Shown here: piece by piece, positions 1-4,585 of the stretch
Position numbering within the stretch: the first letter of the stretch is position 1
How the letters are laid out: every line of letters begins with the position of its first letter
Assembly: GCA_021812745.1 (NCBI GenBank)
Contig: JAKAMS010000070.1
Coordinates: 1 to 10,028 of the forward strand
DNA: 10,028 bases
From: Bacteroidota bacterium
Lineage (GTDB): Bacteria; Bacteroidota; Ignavibacteria; Ignavibacteriales; Melioribacteraceae
Reading direction: 5' to 3'
The notes under the pieces: generated by a model
What the model was told of the DNA's origin: nothing
The model's input: only the letters and a program-made list of their open reading frames with translations
The model's database searches: none
Made by a program: the position numbers and the translations under genes

Positions 1-586
1 CTATCTGACGGTTGCGTAAACTATATATACTTTGCTCAGAAACAATTCCCATAAAATTTCTTTTTTCAGCTTTGTAAAATGATTCAGCAATATTCCACGC
101 AGCAAAGTTACTGCTGCCCACATAAATTATTTTACCTTCTTTAACCAATTGTTCCATCGCTTGAAAAATTTCTTCCCATGGTGTATTGCGGTCAATGTGG
201 TGCATCTGGTAAAGATCAATATGGTCTGTCTTCATTCTTTTTAAGCTTTCATCGCAAGCTTTGCGAATATGATAGGCAGATAATTTTGATTCATTCGGCG
301 CTGTTCCCATATTTCCATAAACTTTTGTCGCAAGAACAATTTTATCGCGCCGGGCTTTATCTTCCGAAAGCCAATTACCAATTATTTTTTCCGTATTACC
401 AACGCCTCCGGCATCCCACATGGCGCCGTAAACATTAGCCGTATCAATAAAATTGATTCCGTGTTCTAGTGCACGGTTTAAGATTTTAAAACTATCCGGC
501 TCGGTTGTATAAGGTCCAAAGTTCATTGTTCCGAGACAAAGTTTGCTAACTTTTAATCCGGTTCTGCCAAGATGTGTATATTCCAT
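1..586 (-). CDS. Aldo/keto reductase, 3' end cut off by the window
   Basis: NAD(P)H-dependent oxidoreductase of the aldo/keto reductase superfamily, probably cytoplasmic. The reading frame starts at the ATG complementary to 584-586 and stays open to the window edge, giving 195 residues of a family usually 310-340 long. Visible hallmarks are the N-terminal LGRTGLKVSKLCLGTMNFG, the FIDTANVYG segment, and the catalytic tetrad Asp48, Tyr53, Lys88 (in LATKVYG) and His129 (in DLYQMHH). The GSSNF motif (about 157-161) is the usual TIM-barrel strand. An AGAAAGGA Shine-Dalgarno lies about 8 bases before the start, and a likely promoter lies at 621-652. The substrate cannot be deduced; close relatives are often annotated as general sugar/aldehyde reductases of the YhdN/Tas type. 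The family call is very secure, the substrate unknown. Confidence 0.95.
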   Translation of the reverse strand, partial: MEYTHLGRTGLKVSKLCLGTMNFGPYTTEPDSFKILNRALEHGINFIDTANVYGAMWDAGGVGNTEKIIGNWLSEDKARRDKIVLATKVYGNMGTAPNESKLSAYHIRKACDESLKRMKTDHIDLYQMHHIDRNTPWEEIFQAMEQLVKEGKIIYVGSSNFAAWNIAESFYKAEKRNFMGIVSEQSIYSLRNRQI

Positions 587-620
587 TTTCTTTTTCCTTT
601 CTATAATGAATTTTGCGCGC

Positions 621-652
621 TAAATCTACAAAAGAAACCGCCGAATGGTCAA
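621..652 (-). promoter_or_regulatory. Candidate promoter of the aldo/keto reductase
   Basis: On the minus strand TTGACC (652-647) is followed after 18 bases by TAGATT (628-623). This sits about 37 bases before the start codon. The downstream box continues as TAGATTTA, close to the TAnnTTTG box known from Bacteroidota. Prediction from sequence only. Confidence 0.45.
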
Positions 653-819
653 ACAACATAAATAGTTTTCAACATACTATACTTTAATGTAATGCTTGAA
701 TTTAGCCTGAGCTTGTTTTTTAATGGTGGCTTTAAAAAGACGAATAAGGATTTTCGCATCTCATTGAATTCTTAAATGTGACTCAGCACACGGTAGATTG
801 TTTTGTGATGTCTTAATCA

Positions 820-849
820 TTGACATATTTATTCCAAGGATTATATTTG
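820..849 (+). promoter_or_regulatory. Near-consensus promoter in the gene-poor region
   Basis: TTGACA at 820-825 and TATATT at 842-847 are separated by 16 bases, nearly a perfect sigma-70 type pair. The downstream element reads TATATTTG (842-849), which also fits the Bacteroidota TAnnTTTG box. Transcription would begin near 854-856, just before the hairpin at 871-904 and the miniprotein gene at 930. It is the strongest promoter-like element seen in the window. Confidence 0.6.
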
Positions 850-864
850 CATTGTGGTTTTAGA

Positions 865-906
865 ATGAACAAAGGGGGAAGTTCTCGGCTGGGCTTCCCT
901 TTTTGA
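865..906 (+). other. Possible 13-codon leader peptide ORF
   Basis: An ATG at 865 opens a 13-codon frame (MNKGGSSRLGFPF) that ends at TGA 904-906. It spans the whole hairpin at 871-904 and would begin only about ten bases after the predicted transcription start. No Shine-Dalgarno is visible, so it may be chance. Its position inside the hairpin is what a translated attenuator leader would look like, but no run of one regulatory amino acid is present. Confidence 0.2.
871..904 (+). terminator. Intrinsic terminator or attenuator hairpin ahead of the miniprotein gene
   Basis: GGGAAG (876-881) pairs with CTTCCC (894-899) around a 12-base loop. The stem extends outward by G-T and A-T pairs through 871-875 and 900-904, so the T-run both closes the stem and could act as the terminator tail. 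It lies 15-20 bases after the predicted transcription start and about 25 bases before the miniprotein start. It could end a very short RNA, attenuate the downstream gene, or stabilise its 5' end. Confidence 0.5.
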
Positions 907-929
907 AATTGACAGAAAGGATTTTGCAA

Positions 930-1079
930 ATGACTTTGTCAGCGATAGTTTACTCATCAGTTAGTATTTTTTTCTCTCTCTGTTTTATCATTATTATTTC
1001 TACATATATCATTAGCAGAACCAAGAAAGAGAAAAAAAATTATTCCGGCTATTCCTCAAGAAATTACAATTCATATTAA
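930..1079 (+). CDS. 49-residue single-pass membrane miniprotein, unknown function
   Basis: ATG at 930 is preceded by AGAAAGG (914-920) with a nine-base spacer, and the frame ends at TAA 1077-1079. The product has one hydrophobic helix (about residues 5-28, rich in Ile, Ser and Phe). After it comes a strongly basic stretch (RTKKEKK, 30-36) and a Tyr/Ser/Asn-rich tail. The basic side after the helix predicts an N-out, C-in orientation by the positive-inside rule. No family is recognised. The promoter at 820-849 and the hairpin at 871-904 precede it, which supports a real gene. Small single-helix proteins of this kind often act as subunits or modulators of larger membrane complexes, but no partner gene is adjacent. 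Confidence 0.55.
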   Translation: MTLSAIVYSSVSIFFSLCFIIIISTYIISRTKKEKKNYSGYSSRNYNSY

Positions 1080-1289
1080 TAACCAATACTGTAAGAGAAG
1101 TTAAGAGAAAGCTCTCGTTTCACTACTGCTTATCTATTAAGAATTTTTCCGTTCGACTGTTTTATTTGCATCAACAATATTTCATTTCCGCGAAATGGAT
1201 TTTTTTATCATTAAGTATTAGCAAACTTTTTTATTTCAATAAAAGTTGAAATCTTACTTTAAAACAACGAAATTTTGATTAACCTATTT
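1080..1289. other. Intergenic stretch before the tRNA
   Basis: No convincing gene is present on either strand in these 210 bases. The only structure is an AT-rich inverted repeat, ATTTCAA (1233-1239) and TTGAAAT (1246-1252), overlapping an imperfect AACTTTT...AAAAGTT pair. It could be the weak 3' end of the miniprotein transcript or part of the tRNA promoter region. A TTGAAA at 1246-1251 is a possible -35 for the tRNA, but no good -10 stands at the right distance. Confidence 0.35.
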
Positions 1290-1362
1290 GGGGCTGTAGC
1301 TCAGTTGGGAGAGCACTTCGTTCGCAACGAAGGGGTCGAGGGTTCGAATCCCTTCAGCTCCA
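1290..1362 (+). tRNA. tRNA-Ala (anticodon CGC)
   Basis: A complete 73-base cloverleaf can be drawn. The acceptor stem is GGGGCTG with CAGCTCC, the D stem GCTC with GAGC, the anticodon stem CTTCG with CGAAG around TTCGCAA, and the T arm GAGGG-TTCGAAT-CCCTT. The anticodon CGC reads GCG, alanine. The G3:U70 wobble pair, the alanyl-tRNA synthetase identity element, is present, and the discriminator base is A. The 3' CCA is not encoded, so it must be added post-transcriptionally. Confidence 0.97.
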
Positions 1363-1414
1363 CATCTTCTCATCTCACTTTAATTAATAAGTTAAAATTG
1401 TTAAGGAGAAAAGC

Positions 1415-1825
1415 ATGGATACTATTGATAACTTAAATCCCAATCCGAGTTCAACAGATATTAATCCGCCCTCAATGTTTCAATACAATTTTGAGAAGAT
1501 GACAAACGACATGAGATTTGTGGGAATGTTCGCAATTATTTACGGCGCCATAACGTGTATATCAATAATCGGCGCTTTGCTCGGTGTTCCGATTATTTTT
1601 GTTGGTTTACGAATGAGGGAAGCTGCAGATCAATTTTCTAATTTTAGAATAACAAACAGCGCCGCGGCTATGCACGCGGGTTTTGAACTTCAAGGAAGAT
1701 TCTTCCATATTCTCAAAATCCTTCTCATCGTTCAAATTGTTCTAATTATATTAAGCGTTGTATTTATGATTCTTTTTATAGCGTATTTTATGAGTTTGTT
1801 CTCACAGTATTCTATTCCTTCATAG
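1415..1825 (+). CDS. Two-helix membrane protein resembling DUF5362
   Basis: A 136-residue inner-membrane protein. The N-terminal 30 residues are polar and rich in Asn and Pro. Hydrophobic segments lie at about 34-65 and 99-128, the first containing a Gly-rich stretch that leads into the conserved-looking FVGLRMREAADQF. The segment between the helices is amphipathic (about 66-98). This layout and the LRMREAADQF junction resemble DUF5362 proteins of Bacteroidota, whose function is unknown; the assignment is from memory of the family. AAGGAG lies about eight bases before the ATG, supporting this start. The transporter reading frame begins 10 bases after its stop, so the two probably share a transcript. 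No terminator separates it from the tRNA 52 bases upstream. Confidence 0.8.
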   Translation: MDTIDNLNPNPSSTDINPPSMFQYNFEKMTNDMRFVGMFAIIYGAITCISIIGALLGVPIIFVGLRMREAADQFSNFRITNSAAAMHAGFELQGRFFHILKILLIVQIVLIILSVVFMILFIAYFMSLFSQYSIPS

Positions 1826-1835
1826 AAAGCTTCTA

Positions 1836-1883
1836 GTGAATCAAGAAAATCTTTTATCCGAGAAGAAAAAAAAAATTATATAA
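1836..1883 (+). other. Out-of-frame N-terminal segment of the CDF transporter, ending in an A10 run
   Basis: A GTG at 1836, ten bases after the preceding stop, opens MNQENLLSEKKKKII and ends at TAA 1881-1883. It crosses ten consecutive A (1866-1875). Removing one A joins it in frame to the downstream transporter as MNQENLLSEKKKKLYKWALR, continuing into the transporter's LAMFTVFYN. That supplies the cytoplasmic N-terminus that CDF proteins normally have and the downstream frame alone lacks. An AGAAAG (1824-1829) is a modest ribosome-binding candidate. Either slippage on the A-run makes the full protein, the gene is recently broken, or the run was miscounted during sequencing. Confidence 0.6.
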
Positions 1884-1890
1884 GTGGGCA

Positions 1891-2508
1891 TTGCGGCTAG
1901 CAATGTTCACGGTTTTCTATAACCTTGTGGAAGGATTATTTTCGGTTTACTTTGGAGTAAAAGACGAAACTCTTTCTTTGCTCGGATTCGGCGTTGATTC
2001 ATTTGTTGAAGTAATTTCCGGAATTGGTATCTGGCATATGCTTTCCAGAATCAAAGCGTTAGGATCGGAGCGTGATGAGTTTGAAAAAAATGCACTTAGA
2101 ATTACCGGAATCTCTTTCTATATTTTAACTATCGGATTAATCGTCTCGTCTGTAATAAATGCAGCAGCAAATCATAAACCGGAAACAACTTTTTGGGGCA
2201 CAGTTATTTCGCTTATCTCAATTTCCACTATGGGTTTGCTAATTTATTACAAAATGAAAGTTGGTAAAGCTCTCGGTTCACGGGCAATTATTGCTGATGC
2301 AAAATGCACAAAGACTTGTCTCTATCTTTCAATTATTTTACTTGCCGCAAGTATTGGATATGAATTATCCGGCTTTGGCACATTTGATTCTTTAGGTGCA
2401 TTATTAATTGCTTACTTTTCATTTAAGGAAGGGAAAGAGGCGTTAGAAAAAGCGAAGACGGGAAAAGAATGCGGATGCGAGGACAATCATTGCAAAGAAA
2501 AAATATAA
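1891..2508 (+). CDS. CDF-like cation transporter, short form, N-terminus frameshifted
   Basis: A multi-pass inner-membrane protein of the cation diffusion facilitator superfamily, expected to move divalent metal ions out of the cytoplasm by proton exchange. The main frame has a TTG at 1891 and an ATG at 1903; neither has a good Shine-Dalgarno. Homology-like sequence (YKWALRLAMFTVFYN) continues upstream without a start, so the true N-terminus probably comes from the segment at 1836-1875. About five to six hydrophobic helices are visible. Metal-site candidates are Asp36 and Glu40 (GFGVDSFVE) and Asp136 in ADAKCTKTC; the His usually four residues before that Asp is Ala132. The cytoplasmic C-terminal domain of classical members (about 300 residues) is missing, replaced by a short tail with Cys194, Cys196, His200 and Cys201, a plausible metal-binding cluster. 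The metal is unknown. The gene lies just downstream of the DUF5362-like gene. Confidence 0.85.
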   Translation: MRLAMFTVFYNLVEGLFSVYFGVKDETLSLLGFGVDSFVEVISGIGIWHMLSRIKALGSERDEFEKNALRITGISFYILTIGLIVSSVINAAANHKPETTFWGTVISLISISTMGLLIYYKMKVGKALGSRAIIADAKCTKTCLYLSIILLAASIGYELSGFGTFDSLGALLIAYFSFKEGKEALEKAKTGKECGCEDNHCKEKI

Positions 2509-2541
2509 GGGCTCTCCGCTCCGAAGAATGATGAGCCCTTA
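2506..2541 (-). terminator. Intrinsic terminator between convergent genes
   Basis: TAAGGGCTC (2506-2514) and GAGCCCTTA (2533-2541) form a perfect 9-bp stem around an 18-base loop. On the minus strand the stem is followed by TATTTTTTCTTT, a good terminator tail for the secreted protein gene ending at 2550. On the plus strand the stem begins at the transporter's stop codon and has no T-run after it, so termination there would be weaker. Confidence 0.75.
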
Positions 2542-2549
2542 ATCTTGAA

Positions 2550-3260
2550 TCAATCAAACAATTTTTCTAACTCTTGATATTTATAGTGAACACCATCAAC
2601 GGCATTTGTAATTTCTTTTTTATCACTCGTCATCGCAACAACTTTATTCAACTTCTGGACAGCATCGTTTAATTCATTTCTTGCTTTGTCAAATTTTTCT
2701 TGTTTTGATTCTAAACGCTTTGTTAATTTTGCCGCCATCAAGTCTGTCATTTTGTTTTTAAGTACAGACGCTGAAGTTTTAACTTTCTCTAAATCAAACT
2801 CCGAAGAGGAATAGTAATGATACATCATATAAAGTTCCTGGTGAAAAGCATCAACCTCTTTCAACACCGGCTTTACAATCCTCCCAAGAGCTTCATAATC
2901 GGCATGCATTTTTTCTGCTGCGTCTAAAAAAGCTTGGGCATTATCTTTGCCCGCAGCGTCTTTGTATGCGGCTACAGAAGCACTAAACTTTTTTAATCCT
3001 TCGTCCCATTTGGCTTTCTTGTCGCGTAATATTCCAGGCAGTTCAGCCGACTTAACTTTATCATACGCTTTTTCAACATCCGGCAAAAGTTGTTTTAGAA
3101 GTTGAATGTTTTTTTCTGGCCACGCTGTGTGCCAAATTTGATAAATAACACCATGAAATGCGGAAAGTTCCTTTACTTCGGAATTTACTTCTTGTTTTTC
3201 TTGCGCCAAAAGCGGTATTGATAAAACGAACAAGAATAAAAAGAAAGAGCGGAGTTTCAT
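2550..3260 (-). CDS. Secreted helical protein with a duplicated three-histidine repeat
   Basis: A 236-residue exported protein, probably periplasmic. The start chosen is the ATG complementary to 3258-3260, because it is preceded by TGAGG at good spacing and opens a textbook signal peptide (MKLRSFFLFLFVLSIPLLAQ, cleavage near residue 19). A longer frame reaching 3353 would bury the signal. The mature part is almost entirely helical and lysine-rich. It consists of two similar units, about 34-131 and 138-236. Each begins with AFHxxxYxxxH (His36/His44; His140/His148) and ends with a helix containing HxxYxxL (His119; His225). No family name is recognised. The conserved histidines suggest metal or haem binding, which is inference. 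It is convergent with the metal transporter and has terminators on both sides, so it is probably monocistronic. Confidence 0.85.
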   Translation of the reverse strand: MKLRSFFLFLFVLSIPLLAQEKQEVNSEVKELSAFHGVIYQIWHTAWPEKNIQLLKQLLPDVEKAYDKVKSAELPGILRDKKAKWDEGLKKFSASVAAYKDAAGKDNAQAFLDAAEKMHADYEALGRIVKPVLKEVDAFHQELYMMYHYYSSSEFDLEKVKTSASVLKNKMTDLMAAKLTKRLESKQEKFDKARNELNDAVQKLNKVVAMTSDKKEITNAVDGVHYKYQELEKLFD

Positions 3261-3359
3261 AGCTGCCTCATTTTTTTTGATTTGTGGATTATAGCCTAAT
3301 TGTAGCGGTTTCTTGAACAAAAATAGTAAGAAATCATTCACACTTCCCAACAAATAAAA

Positions 3360-3395
3360 AGCCGGAGAAAACTGATTCTTTCTTCGGCTCTTTTT
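3360..3395 (-). terminator. Intrinsic terminator of the 83-residue gene
   Basis: On the minus strand an 11-bp stem (3389-3379 with 3370-3360, one G-T pair, eight-base loop) is followed directly by TTTTTATTTG. It lies about 20 bases after the stop of the 83-residue gene. The plus strand also has CTTTTT after the stem, so it could work in both directions. Confidence 0.8.
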
Positions 3396-3412
3396 CTATG
3401 AGGAGGTTTTAA

Positions 3413-3664
3413 TTAGTTACGTGGTTGATAAACTATTTTGCGAATCGTATCGAATTGCAGATACGGATATTCTTCTCTAAGAACTTCAATGGCATTGCTT
3501 GCGCTTATTTTTTTTGCTCTCAGGTCCTTGAATTTTTTTCTGATTAGATAATCCCGTACAGACTTCTCATCTATTAATCCCCGGCTTGTAAGGAGGTTAT
3601 AAACATCATCATTGATTAATTCCGAGATAGGATTACGACCATCATTACTATTTAGATTTTCCAT
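3413..3664 (-). CDS. Small basic helical protein, unknown, possibly nucleic-acid binding
   Basis: 83 residues with no signal peptide or membrane segment, so cytoplasmic. The first 12 residues are polar and probably disordered. The rest is predicted helical, with a strongly basic stretch RKKFKDLRAKK (42-52) followed by SASNAIEVLREEYPYLQFDTIRKIVY, which has the spacing of a helix-turn-helix (helix about 55-66, turn at YPYLQ, helix about 71-79). This is a resemblance only and no family is recognised. The ribosome-binding site AAGGAGGAG just before the ATG is the strongest in the window, implying high expression. It follows the response regulator on the same strand after about 185 bases that carry two perfect inverted repeats, and it has its own terminator. 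It may be a separate transcription unit or the end of the two-component operon. Confidence 0.75.
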   Translation of the reverse strand: MENLNSNDGRNPISELINDDVYNLLTSRGLIDEKSVRDYLIRKKFKDLRAKKISASNAIEVLREEYPYLQFDTIRKIVYQPRN

Positions 3665-3698
3665 TACTCCTCCTTTTGCTATGATGTTGTTTTTATTT

Positions 3699-3716
3699 AA
3701 TCAACTACCGTTGATT
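3699..3716. repeat. Perfect inverted repeat in the 5' region of the 83-residue gene
   Basis: AATCAAC (3699-3705) and GTTGATT (3710-3716) are exact complements around TACC. The element lies 35 bases before the start codon of the minus-strand gene. It could be a protein-binding operator or a hairpin in the leader. The plus strand has GGGTTTTCTCTTTTT after it, but no plus-strand gene ends here. Confidence 0.5.
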
Positions 3717-3765
3717 GGGTTTTCTCTTTTTCTGATATGTATTTAAAGAAATGTGTTTGGCTTGT

Positions 3766-3787
3766 AAACAGCATAATTGTGCTGTTT
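3766..3787. repeat. Perfect 8-bp inverted repeat between the response regulator and the small gene
   Basis: AAACAGCA (3766-3773) and TGCTGTTT (3780-3787) pair exactly around TAATTG. It lies 63 bases beyond the response regulator stop on the minus strand and about 100 bases before the next start. Without a following T-run on the minus strand it is not a standard terminator. An operator or a 3'-end hairpin are both possible. Confidence 0.5.
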
Positions 3788-3849
3788 TAATAGAAATGGG
3801 GATTGAAAATAGGATGTGCCTACATATTTATGCGGTCTGATTTTAAATT

Positions 3850-4488
3850 CTAGATTAGTCCTTTTCGGATTGCTTTTGCAACTGCTTCTGATTGTGAATG
3901 CACGTGAAGTTTACGGTAGATGTTTCTAATATGATGGCGAACGGTATCTACGCTTATGAAAAGCCGATCGGCAATTTCCTGGTAATTATTTCCATCTGAA
4001 AGCGATGTTAAAACTTCAATCTCGCGGGAAGATAAATTTGTTTTTTCTTCTTCTGATGATTTGCCTTGAGTCTGCCGGAAAACATTTATAACCTGGCGCG
4101 CAATCAAAGAACTCATCGGAGCGCCGCCTTCGTAAGCATCTTTTATTGCCTCAAGCAATCTGCTCGGCGGAGTTTTTTTTACAAGAAATCCACACGCTCC
4201 GGCGCATAATGCTTTGAATACAGATTGACTGTCTTCATAAACGGTGAGCATTAAAATATTGAGTTCCGGTTTTATCTTCTTTGCTTTCACAATACCGTCA
4301 ATTCCGCTCATTCCTGGTAAACCTATATCCATCAGAACAACATCAACATCTATTGTTGAAATCTTGGGAAGAAAAGATTCACAATCACCATAAGAGCCAA
4401 TGCAACTATAACCGCTGGTGCCATTAATTAGAGCGGCTAATCCTTCCCGGATTGTATTGTTATCTTCTATGATTGCTACTTTGATCAT
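3850..4488 (-). CDS. NarL/FixJ-family response regulator
   Basis: A 212-residue cytoplasmic two-component response regulator of full family length. The receiver domain (about 1-120) has the acidic pair Glu8/Asp9, the phosphoacceptor Asp54 (VVLMDIGLPGMSG), the switch residue Thr82 and the conserved Lys104 (FLVKKTPP). A linker near 130-147 leads into a LuxR-type helix-turn-helix (about 150-206) with LSSREIEVLTSLSDGNNYQEIA and the recognition helix SVDTVRHHIRNIYRKL. All active-site residues are intact. The gene starts 97 bases after the sensor kinase stop on the same strand, so it is the kinase's partner. A TATACT on the minus strand (4536-4531) might give it an additional promoter, but no matching -35 is clear. 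Its ribosome-binding site is poor. Targets are not shown by the sequence; the divergent lipoprotein/receptor genes are the first candidates. Confidence 0.97.
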   Translation of the reverse strand: MIKVAIIEDNNTIREGLAALINGTSGYSCIGSYGDCESFLPKISTIDVDVVLMDIGLPGMSGIDGIVKAKKIKPELNILMLTVYEDSQSVFKALCAGACGFLVKKTPPSRLLEAIKDAYEGGAPMSSLIARQVINVFRQTQGKSSEEEKTNLSSREIEVLTSLSDGNNYQEIADRLFISVDTVRHHIRNIYRKLHVHSQSEAVAKAIRKGLI

Positions 4489-4585
4489 TATGCCGGCGAT
4501 TTGTATTGAATGTAAAATAACATTTTTTAGAGTATACTACTAAAATGATTTTCCAAAAAGCTTTATTCAATAAAGACAATAATTA

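Noticed and set aside
178..438. Open frame of 86 codons on the plus strand
   Set aside because: It lies antisense within the aldo/keto reductase gene, whose catalytic residues are intact; there is no ribosome-binding site and the product resembles nothing.
3261..3353. Longer N-terminus for the secreted protein, starting at 3353
   Set aside because: It would add 31 residues before a clear signal peptide; the internal ATG at 3260 has its own GAGG at proper spacing.
3401..3406. Perfect AGGAGG on the plus strand
   Set aside because: It is followed only by a GTG frame that stops after three codons, and it lies between the 83-residue gene and that gene's terminator.
4561..4575. Palindrome CTTTATTCAATAAAG between kinase and response regulator
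   Set aside because: The stem is short and AT-only apart from its ends, there is no T-run behind it on the minus strand, and such palindromes are expected by chance in DNA this AT-rich.
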